In this document: positions 17,353 to 26,724 of the stretch, piece after piece
Layout: each line of letters begins with the position of its first letter
Position numbering within the stretch: position 1 is the stretch's first letter
DNA from: Psychrobacter piscatorii
Lineage (GTDB): Bacteria; Pseudomonadota; Gammaproteobacteria; Pseudomonadales; Moraxellaceae
DNA length: 64,000 bases
Assembly: GCF_001444505.1 (NCBI RefSeq)
Contig: NZ_LNDJ01000085.1
Coordinates: 16,256-80,255, forward strand
Direction of reading: 5' to 3'
Made by a program: the position numbers and the translations under genes
The notes under the pieces: model-generated
Databases searched by the model: none
What the model was told of the DNA's origin: nothing
Seen by the model: the letters and a program-made list of their open reading frames with translations, nothing else

Positions 17353-17952
17353 ATGAGAGAGCAAAATACCAACCAAGAAAACTTTGATCAAACAGTGGCA
17401 CATGACAATGTTGATCACAAAGACAGCATCTTAGAAGAAACCATGAACGAGTTTGATCCACAGAACAACTCAGGTGAAGAAGCCACCATCGAAAACGAGA
17501 TCGATCTTGATACGTTCAAAGCGCGTATCGCTGAGTTAGAAGGTGAAGTGAAGCAAGCCAAAGAAAGCACTGCTCGCGCCAACGCTGAAGCTTACAATGC
17601 ACAAAAGCGCGCCGAGCAAGAAGCGGATAAGAGCAAAAAATTCGCTCTTCAAAAATTTGCAAAAGAGCTACTCGATATCGTCGATAACTTAGAGCGCGCT
17701 ATCGAAAACGCAGACGCGAATGACCCAGTCGCTGAAGGGGTGCAATTAACTCACAAAGCATTGGTCTCTGTACTTACACGTCACGGCGTAGAAGTGGTCG
17801 ATCCAGAAGGTGAGAAATTCAACGCTGATTTCCATGAAGCAGTGGGTATCGATCCAGAAGCAGAAGCTGACACCGTCGGTACAGTCCTACAAAAAGGCTA
17901 TAGCTTAAACGGTCGTCTACTACGTCCAGCCATGGTACGTGTTGGTCAATAA
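17353..17952 (+). CDS. grpE: GrpE, nucleotide-exchange factor of DnaK
   Basis: Releases ADP from DnaK to drive the Hsp70 cycle. The ATG at 17353 follows AAGGAGCTATC, a strong ribosome site, making the protein 199 residues. An acidic disordered N-terminus is followed by a long coiled coil (about residues 50-105: ARIAELEGEVKQAKEST) and the conserved ELLDIVDNLERAIE. The beta domain has VLTRHGVEVVDPEGEKFN, FHEAVGIDPE and VLQKGYSLNGRLLRPAMVRV. dnaK is 183 bp downstream with its own likely promoter; dnaJ is not adjacent. Confidence 0.97.
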   Translation: MREQNTNQENFDQTVAHDNVDHKDSILEETMNEFDPQNNSGEEATIENEIDLDTFKARIAELEGEVKQAKESTARANAEAYNAQKRAEQEADKSKKFALQKFAKELLDIVDNLERAIENADANDPVAEGVQLTHKALVSVLTRHGVEVVDPEGEKFNADFHEAVGIDPEAEADTVGTVLQKGYSLNGRLLRPAMVRVGQ

Positions 17953-18032
17953 TATTTTTGGGGCTAAACCCTACTAATATGAAGGTTTTTCACAAAAAAT
18001 CACATGAAAGACTGTTTTTGCTTGATTATCGC

Positions 18033-18061
18033 CTTGAAAAATACAACAAGCAAACCGATAT
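18033..18061 (+). promoter_or_regulatory. Candidate sigma-32 (heat-shock) promoter of dnaK
   Basis: CTTGAAA (18033-18039) is the exact sigma-32 -35 consensus. After a 14-bp spacer comes ACCGATAT (18054-18061), matching five of the seven specified positions of CCCCATNT. It is about 75 bp before the dnaK ATG, a sensible place for a heat-shock promoter of the main Hsp70 gene. Confidence 0.55.
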
Positions 18062-18135
18062 ATAGCAACAAGTGACCGACTACGGTCTGGATAAATAAGT
18101 ATTTATAGTTAAAAATAAATTAGGAGCAATTGATT

Positions 18136-20076
18136 ATGGGTAAAGTAATTGGTATTGATTTAGGTACGACTAACTCGTGTGTAGCAGTAATGGAAGGTGA
18201 CAAAGTTAAAGTCATTGAAAATGCTGAAGGTACGCGTACCACACCATCAATCGTCGCTTATAAAGATGACGAAACATTGGTTGGTCAGTCAGCTAAGCGT
18301 CAAGCGGTCACCAATCCAAGCAACACTTTGTTTGCGATTAAGCGTTTAATCGGTCGTCGTTTTGATGACAAAGTCGTGCAAAAAGATATCGGTATGGTAC
18401 CTTACAAAATCGCTAAAGCAGACAACGGCGATGCGTGGGTAGAAATCAACGGTAAAAAGCTTGCACCACCACAGGTTTCTGCTGAAATCTTGAAAAAAAT
18501 GAAAAAAACAGCAGAAGACTATCTTGGTGAGAGCGTGACTGAGGCAGTTGTAACCGTACCTGCTTACTTCAATGACTCACAGCGTCAAGCAACCAAAGAT
18601 GCGGGTAAAATTGCAGGTCTTGATGTAAAACGCATCATCAATGAGCCAACTGCTGCGGCACTTGCTTATGGTATGGACAAAAAGCAAGGCGATAGCACCG
18701 TTGCTGTATATGATTTGGGTGGTGGTACTTTCGATATCTCAATTATCGAAATCGCAGACGTCGATGGCGAGCAACAGTTCGAAGTACTAGCAACCAACGG
18801 AGATACGTTCCTAGGTGGTGAAGACTTTGATTCAGCATTGATCGATTTCTTAGTGGCTGAATTCAAAAAAGAGCAAGACGTTAACCTAAAAGGTGACTCT
18901 CTTGCGATGCAGCGTCTAAAAGAAGCGGCTGAAAAAGCGAAGATTGAGCTATCAAGTGCACAAAGCACTGAAGTGAACTTGCCTTATATTACTGCTGATA
19001 GCAGTGGTCCTAAGCATTTGGTTGTGACCATCAGTCGCTCAAAACTAGAGAGCTTAACGGAAGAGTTAGTACAGCGCACCATGGGCCCTTGTAAAACTGC
19101 CCTTGAAGATGCTGGCCTAAAAATTGGCGATATCAACGATGTAATCTTGGTTGGTGGTCAGACGCGTATGCCACTAGTACAACAAAAAGTACAAGAGTTC
19201 TTTGGTCAAGAGCCACGTAAAGACGTGAACCCTGATGAAGCTGTGGCAGCTGGTGCGGCAATCCAAGGCGCGGTATTGTCTGGTGATAAAACTGACGTAT
19301 TGCTACTTGATGTGACGCCATTGACGCTAGGTATCGAAACGATGGGCGGTGTTATGACGCCAGTTATCGAGAAAAACACCATGATTCCTACCAAGAAATC
19401 ACAGGTATTCTCAACCGCTGAAGACAACCAGCCAGCAGTAACGATTCAGGTATATCAAGGTGAGCGTAAAATCGCTAACCAAAACAAACTGCTTGGTCGT
19501 TTTGACTTGACGGATATCCCACCAGCACCACGTGGCTTACCACAAATCGAAGTGTCTTTTGACATCAACGCTGATGGTATCATGAACATCTCAGCAACTG
19601 ATAAAGGTACTGGTAAAGCACAAAGCATCCAGATCAAGGCGGATTCTGGCTTGTCGGACGAAGAAGTCGAGCAAATGGTTCGTGATGCAGAGGCTAATGC
19701 TGCTGAAGATGAGAAGTTCGCTAACTTAGCGCAAGTTCGTAACGAAGCAGATGGTCGTATCCATGCCGTACAAAAAGCGCTGAAAGAAGCAGAAGATAAA
19801 GTCACTGATGAAGAAAAATCAACAGTAGAGTCTGCGATCACTGAGCTTGAAGCGGCGGCGAAAGAAGACGACCATGACGAAATCAAAGCCAAGCTTGAAG
19901 CGCTAGACAATGCATTCTTGCCAGTTAGCCAGAAGATTTATGCTGACAGCGGCGCAGGTAGCGAGGGTATGGATCCAAGCCAGTTCCAACAAGGTGCTGA
20001 CGCTACTGGTAGCAACCAAGCGGATGACGACGTTGTTGATGCTGAGTTTACTGAAGTAGACGAAGACAAAAAGTAA
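18136..20076 (+). CDS. dnaK: Chaperone DnaK (Hsp70)
   Basis: ATP-dependent chaperone for folding and stress recovery. From the ATG at 18136 (AGGAG nine bases upstream; an in-frame TTG two codons earlier is not needed) the protein has 646 residues. The nucleotide-binding domain starts [21 protein letters not shown], with [32 protein letters not shown] and [11 protein letters not shown]. The linker [16 protein letters not shown] leads to the substrate-binding domain and the helical lid, and the tail is acidic ([14 protein letters not shown]). Full length, no anomalies. It follows grpE and ends at a strong terminator. Confidence 0.98.
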   Translation: MGKVIGIDLGTTNSCVAVMEGDKVKVIENAEGTRTTPSIVAYKDDETLVGQSAKRQAVTNPSNTLFAIKRLIGRRFDDKVVQKDIGMVPYKIAKADNGDAWVEINGKKLAPPQVSAEILKKMKKTAEDYLGESVTEAVVTVPAYFNDSQRQATKDAGKIAGLDVKRIINEPTAAALAYGMDKKQGDSTVAVYDLGGGTFDISIIEIADVDGEQQFEVLATNGDTFLGGEDFDSALIDFLVAEFKKEQDVNLKGDSLAMQRLKEAAEKAKIELSSAQSTEVNLPYITADSSGPKHLVVTISRSKLESLTEELVQRTMGPCKTALEDAGLKIGDINDVILVGGQTRMPLVQQKVQEFFGQEPRKDVNPDEAVAAGAAIQGAVLSGDKTDVLLLDVTPLTLGIETMGGVMTPVIEKNTMIPTKKSQVFSTAEDNQPAVTIQVYQGERKIANQNKLLGRFDLTDIPPAPRGLPQIEVSFDINADGIMNISATDKGTGKAQSIQIKADSGLSDEEVEQMVRDAEANAAEDEKFANLAQVRNEADGRIHAVQKALKEAEDKVTDEEKSTVESAITELEAAAKEDDHDEIKAKLEALDNAFLPVSQKIYADSGAGSEGMDPSQFQQGADATGSNQADDDVVDAEFTEVDEDKK

Positions 20077-20140
20077 GCAATTACTTGATGTTCAAGGCTG
20101 ATTTAATCGTTAATTAGATTAAATTAGCTAGATCAAAAAA

Positions 20141-20167
20141 ACGCATCTTTCGAGATGCGTTTTTTTA
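20141..20167 (+). terminator. Strong intrinsic terminator after dnaK
   Basis: Perfect 8-bp stem ACGCATCT/AGATGCGT closed by a TTCG tetraloop and followed by seven T. A-rich upstream sequence may let it act on the convergent bioC transcript too. Confidence 0.9.
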
Positions 20168-20203
20168 TGCCTGATATTTAAGTATATATTTTCAAGCGTG
20201 CCA

Positions 20204-21046
20204 TTATGGCAAACGCGCATCAATCATTAGTACGTCATAAGTCAGATACACGCAAGGTTGACCGTCCTCATCTATGCCCGAAAATTGCTGCCAATAATCA
20301 TGCTCGAATGCTTGCAAGCGGGTTTTGGTCCAGACAAAAGGCTGTGTGTTAGATGTTTGTTCACCAATCGTTTGCTTGCCACAGGTTTGATTGCTATCTA
20401 TTTGATTGGTAGACACACCTGTCATCTTCATATGTTTGAGCACATCATAAGGCTGGGCGAATGGCACATTGAAACGCTGTGTTGATAGCTTTATGTGTTG
20501 AAATCCCGCTTGATCTAGCGCTGATTGCCATTCACTAATATCTGGATAATGCAGTCCTTGTCCTGTTAGGGTTTTTATTTGCAAGAAATTATCTGGGGTA
20601 AAGGTGCTTAGTAATAATTGTCCATTAGGTTTTAGCCGTGAGGCTGACTGTGCAATAAAGCTAAGTGGATTGTCAAACCACTGAATCGCATTGGCACTGA
20701 TGACTAAGCTATGCTCACCGCCTAAATCCGTGGTTTCCGCATCGCCAATAAGGATTTGTGCTTGTGGCAACAATTCCTGTAAATGAGTGGCTTGCTGCTC
20801 ACATAACTCGTTGATAGACCATCGCTCACTTTGTACATATGTTGCCAGTAGCTGCGTTAGTTGTCCCGTGCCTGCACCGACCTCAAGCACACTGTCTTGA
20901 TTGGTATTATCGATAGCCATTAATAAGTGCTGACAAACCTGCTGCTGAATATGAGCATGTTTATCGTACTGACTGGCTTGAGAAAAATGCCGCGCAATGG
21001 TCTGCTTGCGGGCACTTAGCTCAGAAGTAGTGAGGGGATGTTCCAT
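20204..21046 (-). CDS. bioC: Malonyl-ACP O-methyltransferase BioC (biotin synthesis)
   Basis: A SAM-dependent methyltransferase that disguises malonyl-ACP as its methyl ester so fatty-acid synthesis can build the pimeloyl chain of biotin. The N-terminal KQTIARHFSQASQYDKHAHIQ is the BioC-type start. VLEVGAGTGQLTQLL is SAM motif I, followed by LVISANAIQWFDNP and GQLLLSTFTPDNFLQI. I take the ATG at 21046, preceded by GAAAGAACG. An in-frame start at 21130 would overlap the bioF end by 34 bp. It is directly downstream of bioF on the same strand. A C-terminal insertion rich in Gln/Thr (about residues 205-225) is unusual. Confidence 0.85.
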   Translation of the reverse strand: MEHPLTTSELSARKQTIARHFSQASQYDKHAHIQQQVCQHLLMAIDNTNQDSVLEVGAGTGQLTQLLATYVQSERWSINELCEQQATHLQELLPQAQILIGDAETTDLGGEHSLVISANAIQWFDNPLSFIAQSASRLKPNGQLLLSTFTPDNFLQIKTLTGQGLHYPDISEWQSALDQAGFQHIKLSTQRFNVPFAQPYDVLKHMKMTGVSTNQIDSNQTCGKQTIGEQTSNTQPFVWTKTRLQAFEHDYWQQFSGIDEDGQPCVYLTYDVLMIDARLP

Positions 21047-21096
21047 AATCGTTCTTTCACATAAAAGTTTATAATGAGCATCAAAAACTGCTATCG

Positions 21097-22329
21097 TCAT
21101 ATGGATAATTGCATGATTAGGCGCTCGCACTCAGCATGGGTAATGGCTGCGTTGAGTACCAAGCGAATACGTGACGTATTAGTAGGAACGGTCGGTGGCC
21201 TGATAGGCAGCGCGTAAAATCCAGCGTCTTGGAGTTGTTTTGCCTTTGTCATCGTACGAGCATTATCACCTAAAATATAAGGCACAATGGGTGACTCGTA
21301 AATAGGATCTTTTGCTGCCGATGCCACGCGATATTCAGGGCTAATGGCTTGGCTCAGTTGTAATGAAATCTGCGCCAAATGCTGTCGCCGCGTCTGTAGC
21401 TGTGGCATTTTTGCCAAAATAAACCGTGTCCAAGCATGATTGATTGGTGGCAACGCGGTACTAAAAATCAGCGGACGCATCTGATTGATGAGCCATGATT
21501 TGACCACCTCATCACATAGAATATAAGCGCCAACCGAGGCAAACGCTTTACCAAACGTACCCACTAGGTAGTCAATCTCAGTGAGCGTATCTGTTTCTTC
21601 GGCTAACCCTAATCCTTGCGCGCCAAGGACACCGACGGCATGGGCTTCATCGACATACAGCTCAATACGACTGTCAGTGGCTTTTAGCTTAACTAAAGCG
21701 GGTAGATCAGCACGATTCCCGTCCATGCTAAAAATACTTTCGGTGACGATGATGATACGCTCCACATCCTCCTCAACCTGCGCGAGCATAGTAGCCAAAT
21801 GCGCATAATCATTGTGTCGATAGCGGCGATACAGACAGCGTTTGCTTTCGCTGAGTCTAATACCATCAATCATACTGGCATGTACCAGCTTGTCTGCCAA
21901 AATAACCGTCTTCACTGGTAGTGCAGTCAATGCAGGTAAGATCCCGATATTGGCGTGGTAGCCACTATTTAATACCAACGCAGATTTCGTCGCGGTTTGA
22001 TTTATTCCAGCTGCGGTTTCATACCACGCTTGTAGCTCATCCTCTAACGCCTGTAGCTGTGTATCATTGCCAGTTAATAGACGCGATGATGTTGCGCTCA
22101 TTTTGGGCAAACAGTCCATTGATTGCTGAATAAATTCAAAAAACTCACGCTGCAACTCAGCATCACTGCCCAAACCTAGATAATCGTTGCTAGCGATATT
22201 TAATAGGGTATTGTCATCAGCGATTACATACCGTCCGTGGTGTTCGATATCTGGTAATTTGCGATACTGCTGTTTATCTTTGAGTTGTAAGAGCGCAGTT
22301 TGTAGCTGCGCGTCGATAAAAGCTGACAT
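21097..22329 (-). CDS. bioF: 8-amino-7-oxononanoate synthase
   Basis: A PLP enzyme joining pimeloyl-ACP (or CoA) and L-alanine in the first ring-building step of biotin synthesis. Motifs: NIASNDYLGLG, SATSSRLLTGND, LNSGYHANIG, HASMIDGIRLS, YVDEAHAVGVLG and the PLP-lysine stretch GTFGKAFASVG. The start at 22329 (MSAFIDAQLQT) has AAGGAC upstream and gives 410 residues. The frame continues upstream to 22455 but that part is unlike the family. The pair bioF-bioC is here; bioA, bioB and bioD must lie elsewhere. Confidence 0.93.
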   Translation of the reverse strand: MSAFIDAQLQTALLQLKDKQQYRKLPDIEHHGRYVIADDNTLLNIASNDYLGLGSDAELQREFFEFIQQSMDCLPKMSATSSRLLTGNDTQLQALEDELQAWYETAAGINQTATKSALVLNSGYHANIGILPALTALPVKTVILADKLVHASMIDGIRLSESKRCLYRRYRHNDYAHLATMLAQVEEDVERIIIVTESIFSMDGNRADLPALVKLKATDSRIELYVDEAHAVGVLGAQGLGLAEETDTLTEIDYLVGTFGKAFASVGAYILCDEVVKSWLINQMRPLIFSTALPPINHAWTRFILAKMPQLQTRRQHLAQISLQLSQAISPEYRVASAAKDPIYESPIVPYILGDNARTMTKAKQLQDAGFYALPIRPPTVPTNTSRIRLVLNAAITHAECERLIMQLSI

Positions 22330-22612
22330 GCAGAGCCGTCCTTTTTCTTTATTCGTCAGTATATGCGGAATACAATGAGTAGGGATTATTGCACAAAAAC
22401 GGGATGTGTAACAAAAAGTTTCATATATCAGCCTTTGTAACCCGAGCACTGACAAATGCTTTCAAATCTTAACTCTCATACCATTAAACACTGACAGAGT
22501 GTCTGAAATAGTTTGTTACTATGTACCCATCGTTAGCAAACAAGGCGATACGGCCAAATGGTCAATACAACTAAATAACTTGTTTGTCCAAATTTACTTG
22601 AAGGAGCTAATA

Positions 22613-23149
22613 ATGAAAACTCTACAAAAAACTATACTTGCACTAGCAACTGGTTCTTTACTTACTGTAGGTGCAAACGCCGCTGTTAACTATGGTAACG
22701 GCTACACAGGTCAACCGTATGTTGGTGCTAAGATTGGTCAATTTGATCTAGATATCGACAATGCTGATGATCCAACTGCATACGGTGTTTATGCTGGTTA
22801 TAACTTCGATCCTAACTTTGGTATGGAAGTTGAGTATGTTGGTTCAGATGATGCTGACTATAGAGGCGGTGATATTGATGCCAAAACATACGGCGCTTAT
22901 GGTACATACCGTTACGCATTTCCAAACACTGGTTTATACGCAAAAGGTAAACTAGGTGTAGCAAAAACTGAAGTGGAAGCATCTAATACCGTTGCAGGTT
23001 TATATGATGGTTCAGATGACGATACCAACCTTGCTGGTGGCGTAGGTCTTGGTTACGCAGTAAACTCTGACTTCAGTGTAGAAGCTGAATACGACATGCT
23101 AGGTAGCGATGCAGATCTTATGACTGTTGGTGCACAACTAAAATTCTAA
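22613..23149 (+). CDS. Small outer-membrane beta-barrel protein
   Basis: A 178-residue exported protein with a signal peptide (MKTLQKTILALATGSLLTVG, cleavage after GANA). Strands alternate in the pattern of an eight-stranded OmpA/OmpW-like barrel: GQPYVGAKIG, AYGVYAGYNF, FGMEVEYVG, KTYGAYGTYRY, LYAKGKLGVA, LAGGVGLGYAV and FSVEAEYDML, ending LMTVGAQLKF with a C-terminal Phe as barrel-assembly signal. Acidic loops rich in Asp (DIDNADDP, GSDDDT) could bind cations. The ATG at 22613 follows GAAGGAGCTAATA. Monocistronic, with its own terminator. Exact role unknown. Confidence 0.85.
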   Translation: MKTLQKTILALATGSLLTVGANAAVNYGNGYTGQPYVGAKIGQFDLDIDNADDPTAYGVYAGYNFDPNFGMEVEYVGSDDADYRGGDIDAKTYGAYGTYRYAFPNTGLYAKGKLGVAKTEVEASNTVAGLYDGSDDDTNLAGGVGLGYAVNSDFSVEAEYDMLGSDADLMTVGAQLKF

Positions 23150-23190
23150 GATAATATAGCGTATTTATACCTATAATCAAAAACGAAGAA

Positions 23191-23217
23191 ACGACCATTT
23201 TATATGGTCGTTTTTTT
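23191..23217 (+). terminator. Intrinsic terminator after barrel-protein gene
   Basis: Perfect stem ACGACCAT/ATGGTCGT with a 5-nt loop (TTTAT), followed by seven T. Confidence 0.9.
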
Positions 23218-23356
23218 ATGTGGCAAAGGTCATTCGGCGCTTTTTGATTTCATCTAAGATATGGGCGTTGTGTTATGAGTGGTATATATTGATGATTTTT
23301 AAGAGGTTATAAACGCTCAAAGTATGCTACATTGAAAGCTAGGATAGCAAGCTAGG

Positions 23357-23878
23357 ATGATTCAAACAGGGTGGGTGGCAATGATGGAGATGTTTTTAAT
23401 GATTGAGCCTTGGCATTGGTTGGTACTGGGCTTTTTGTTGCTGATTGTTGAGATGTTTGTGCCCACATTCGCCAGCCTGTGGTTTGGTGCTGCTGCCATT
23501 ATTGTTGCAGCATTGGCTTGGCTCTTGCCGATTTCTCTTTTTGTGCAAGTTGTCATTTGGTTGGTGCTGTCGGCGGTATTTTTAGTGGCATGGTTTAAGT
23601 TTATCAAGCCTTTATCAGTGGACCGTACCAAAGCTGGATTGGGCGGTGGTGTCATCGTGGGTGAGACAGGGATGATTGTGCTATCACCGCAGCCCGAGCG
23701 CGCAGGTATCGTGCGCTTTAGTGTCCCTATCGTTGGCGCGGCAGAGTGGATGTGCCGCACCACAGGAGAGGAGATTGCAGTTGGTGAGCGGGTGGTGGTG
23801 ACAGATATCGTGGGCAATGAGCTGATCGTCAGAAGTATGCAGTCGCCTACGCTGAGCCAAAAAAATAGGCAAGTTTGA
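23357..23878 (+). CDS. NfeD-family membrane protein
   Basis: A short NfeD-type protein (173 residues) of the kind encoded beside SPFH/stomatin proteins and thought to act with them in membrane microdomains. Three hydrophobic helices (about residues 18-90: WLVLGFLLLIVEMFVPTFA, LWFGAAAIIVAALAW, VVIWLVLSAVFLVAWF) are followed by a soluble OB-fold domain with GETGMIVLSPQPERAGIVRF and VVVTDIVGNELIV. It lacks the N-terminal protease domain of long NfeD proteins. In-frame ATGs at 23381 and 23384 are alternative starts. The slipin gene starts 39 bp after its stop, so the two form an operon. Confidence 0.88.
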   Translation: MIQTGWVAMMEMFLMIEPWHWLVLGFLLLIVEMFVPTFASLWFGAAAIIVAALAWLLPISLFVQVVIWLVLSAVFLVAWFKFIKPLSVDRTKAGLGGGVIVGETGMIVLSPQPERAGIVRFSVPIVGAAEWMCRTTGEEIAVGERVVVTDIVGNELIVRSMQSPTLSQKNRQV

Positions 23879-23917
23879 CTGCCAGTCAAATACAATTATC
23901 AATTATAGGGATGAGTT

Positions 23918-24778
23918 ATGGAAAGCTTTAGCATTGTGATGGTGGTGTTAATTGCACTGGTAGTCTTTACTGTGTTTAAAGGGGTGCGCATCGTACCGCA
24001 AGGTTATAAGTGGGTGGTGCAGCGACTGGGTAAATATAGCCAGACGCTAGAGCCTGGTCTCAACCTTATTATCCCTTATGTCGATGACGTCGCGTATAAA
24101 GTCACCACCAAAGACATCGTACTTGATATTCCATCGCAAGAAGTCATCACCCGTGATAACGTCGTCATCATCGCCAACGCTGTCGCTTATATCAATATCG
24201 TCCGCCCCGATAAAGCGGTCTATGGTATCGAAGATTATGAGTATGGTATCCGTAATCTGGTACAGACTTCCCTGCGCTCGATCATCGGTGAGATGGATTT
24301 GGATAACGCACTATCTAGTCGTGAGGAGATTAAAACCAAGCTCAAGCATGCCATCTCAGAAGACATCGCTGATTGGGGTATCACACTCAAAACAGTCGAG
24401 ATTCAAGATATCAATCCCTCAGACACGATGCAAGCGTCAATGGAAGAGCAAGCCGCAGCAGAGCGTTTGCGCCGTGCGACAGTGACGCGTGCCGATGGAC
24501 AAAAACAAGCCGCTATCTTAGAAGCTGATGGTCGTCTTGAGGCTTCACGCCGTGACGCTGAAGCACAAGTGGTACTAGCTAAAGGTTCTGAGGAGTCCAT
24601 TCGTCTGATTACCGCTGCGATGGGCGATGAAGAAATGCCGATTGTTTATCTGCTCGGTGAGCAATACATTAAGTCGATACGTCAGCTTGCAGAGTCCGAT
24701 AACTCAAAAATGGTGGTACTGCCTGCAGATATCTTGAGCACGGTCAAAGGTATGGTTGGCGATAAATTAAAGCTGTAA
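23918..24778 (+). CDS. SPFH/Band 7 slipin-type protein (stomatin family, QmcA-like)
   Basis: Membrane-anchored scaffold protein of the stomatin family. One N-terminal helix (about residues 5-22, IVMVVLIALVVFTVFKGV) precedes the Band 7 domain, with VPQGYKWVVQRLGKYSQTLEPGLN, DIPSQEVITRDNVVI and GEMDLDNALSSRE. A helical region rich in Ala/Glu (MEEQAAAERLRRA, ILEADGRLEASRRDAEAQ) drives oligomerisation in this family. 286 residues is typical. It is co-transcribed with the upstream NfeD gene, the classic NfeD-slipin pairing. Confidence 0.92.
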   Translation: MESFSIVMVVLIALVVFTVFKGVRIVPQGYKWVVQRLGKYSQTLEPGLNLIIPYVDDVAYKVTTKDIVLDIPSQEVITRDNVVIIANAVAYINIVRPDKAVYGIEDYEYGIRNLVQTSLRSIIGEMDLDNALSSREEIKTKLKHAISEDIADWGITLKTVEIQDINPSDTMQASMEEQAAAERLRRATVTRADGQKQAAILEADGRLEASRRDAEAQVVLAKGSEESIRLITAAMGDEEMPIVYLLGEQYIKSIRQLAESDNSKMVVLPADILSTVKGMVGDKLKL

Positions 24779-24796
24779 ATATTTCAAAAAATATCT

Positions 24797-24823
24797 AAAA
24801 AAGACCTCGTTTGAGGTCTTTTT
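24797..24823. terminator. Bidirectional terminator between slipin gene and hemN
   Basis: Stem AAAGACCTC/GAGGTCTTT with a 4-nt loop (GTTT), flanked by A and T runs on the two sides. It can end transcripts from both convergent genes. Confidence 0.85.
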
Positions 24824-24855
24824 AATGGCTAATAATTGGCTGCCAAATCGTTATA

Positions 24856-26427
24856 TCAGATAACTTTTGAGAAGCGGTTTTTGTGTTTTTTTTCTAGATA
24901 TTCATCAAATACCATGGCGACATTGCGACCAAGCAAGCGGCCCCTAGGTAAGACACGAATGCCTGCTGCATCCATATCAATCAGTCTATCTGCTTGCATC
25001 TCGCCCAGCTGTTGAATCTCATCAATAAAATAGGTAATCGCATCAATACCGAATTTTTGATTCACATCTTTAAAATCAAGATAGTCGTGGCAGAGCAGGT
25101 TCATGATGACATATTCACGTAAGCGATCTTTGATGGATGTCTTAATATATTTTACTGCGGGCATGACCGTAGGATTGGTTTTGGCAGCATCAATCTTAGC
25201 TTGATAGTTTTGCAAATCAGTATCATTTTGCAGGATATAGCGCGTATTGCTATTGGCAATTTGACTGATGGATGAGACACCAAAGCCCAATAAATCACAG
25301 TCACCCATGATGGTGTAGCCCTGAAAATTACGATGTAATTTGCCTTCGCGCTGAGCAATGGCCAACTCGTCATCAGGCTTGGCAAAGTGATCGATACCAA
25401 TATATTGATAACCCGCTTCGGTTAGCGTGTTGACGGTGTTGCCGAGCATAGCGAGCTTAGCTGCTGGGCTAGGTAGGTCTTCATCTTTGATCTGACGTTG
25501 GGCTTTGAAACGCTCAGGCAGATGCGCATAGTTAAAGACAGACAGACGATCTGGTGACATCTCAATGATACGGTGTACGGTTTTGTCTAACGTAGCAGGC
25601 GTTTGATGCGGCAAACCATAAATCAGATCGATATTGATGGAGTGAAAACCAAGCCCTCGCGCCTCTGTTAATACATTCTCAATAAGCTCTGCTGAATGTA
25701 CGCGATTGACCGCAATTTGTACCGTTTCATCTAAGTCTTGCACGCCTAAGCTGATACGGTTGAAACCAAGGTTGCGTAATACCTTGAGCGTATTATCACT
25801 CAGCTCACGCGGGTCGATTTCGATAGAGTAGTCGCCTTCATCATCACTCAAAAACTCAAACTGAGTCTGTAAAAACTCCCACAGTTGTACCATTTCTTCA
25901 TCACGCAAAAATGTTGGCGTACCACCGCCCAAATGCAGCTGCTTGACTAAAGGTTTATCGCGGCCTTCTGGTACAGAGAGCAAGCGGCGTTTAAGGGCAA
26001 TCTCAGCCATTAAATACTGCAGATAATCACCAGAGTCGCTATTTTTTTTGGTAATAATCTTATTGCAGGCGCAGTAATAGCAAAGGTGACGGCAAAACGG
26101 AATGTGAAAGTATAAAGACAACGGCGCGCGTGACTCACGATTCTGCAAGATTTTCGTCTCAAGACTAACTGCCTCAAAACCATTTACTCCAATATTCTCA
26201 GGTATCGGCGTGAACTCTAGAGCAGTTGGATAAGAGGTATAACGTGGTCCTGAACGATTGTACTTATTGATGATGGCCTCATCAAATGCTGGTAGCTGCT
26301 TATTGGTGATACTGCCGCGGGTACTGGCATAAGGGTTGTCTGGTTGCATAACAGGACGCGTGGTCGACGGCGGCGCTTCCGCATCATTGTAGGGCTGCGG
26401 GTTAGTTTGTGCTGAATAATCTGTCAT
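24856..26427 (-). CDS. hemN: Oxygen-independent coproporphyrinogen III oxidase HemN
   Basis: A radical-SAM enzyme that oxidatively decarboxylates coproporphyrinogen III to protoporphyrinogen IX without oxygen. The iron-sulfur motif lies in HIPFCRHLCYYCACNK (CxxxCxxC), followed by LHLGGGTPTFL, the SAM-site stretch YSIEIDPRELS, and NRISLGVQDLDETVQ. GLPHQTPATL and FNYAHLPERFKAQR are HemN signatures. At 523 residues from the ATG at 26427 (GAGGAATAC upstream) it is longer than E. coli HemN (~457) because of a ~60-residue Pro/Asn/Ser-rich N-terminus. An in-frame ATG at 26451 has no good ribosome site. Monocistronic, divergent from comM. Confidence 0.94.
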   Translation of the reverse strand: MTDYSAQTNPQPYNDAEAPPSTTRPVMQPDNPYASTRGSITNKQLPAFDEAIINKYNRSGPRYTSYPTALEFTPIPENIGVNGFEAVSLETKILQNRESRAPLSLYFHIPFCRHLCYYCACNKIITKKNSDSGDYLQYLMAEIALKRRLLSVPEGRDKPLVKQLHLGGGTPTFLRDEEMVQLWEFLQTQFEFLSDDEGDYSIEIDPRELSDNTLKVLRNLGFNRISLGVQDLDETVQIAVNRVHSAELIENVLTEARGLGFHSINIDLIYGLPHQTPATLDKTVHRIIEMSPDRLSVFNYAHLPERFKAQRQIKDEDLPSPAAKLAMLGNTVNTLTEAGYQYIGIDHFAKPDDELAIAQREGKLHRNFQGYTIMGDCDLLGFGVSSISQIANSNTRYILQNDTDLQNYQAKIDAAKTNPTVMPAVKYIKTSIKDRLREYVIMNLLCHDYLDFKDVNQKFGIDAITYFIDEIQQLGEMQADRLIDMDAAGIRVLPRGRLLGRNVAMVFDEYLEKKHKNRFSKVI

Positions 26428-26724
26428 GCGGTATTCCTCGTTTTGACCCATAGTGGCTATAGCATCGCTTTTTTGTGCTGCCAGATGATAACGTTTGCAG
26501 TAACAGCTTGGCTATTATAGCAACTGTCTTAAAATATGGTCATTATTATACCAAATCCCTACTTTTAGTATGGTATATCGTGATGGTTTTTAGCATTAAT
26601 ATTGTCGGCTTTGGTTTGAGATGATTGTTTTAATGTCCTACCTATATTTTTTATAAAACACGACATTTGCACGCTGATAAATAATACTTTATCATCGATT
26701 AATCTCTAATATTAGGAAACGCTG

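Noticed and set aside
19455..19910. Minus-strand Ser-rich frame inside dnaK
   Set aside because: Typical antisense shadow of dnaK lid-domain codons.
22330..22612. BirA operator upstream of bioF
   Set aside because: Only one weak TTTGTAACC-like half-site is seen, with no matching second half at the expected spacing.
23362..23895. Minus-strand frame of 177 codons opposite the NfeD gene
   Set aside because: Antisense shadow of a well-supported gene; no domain is recognisable.
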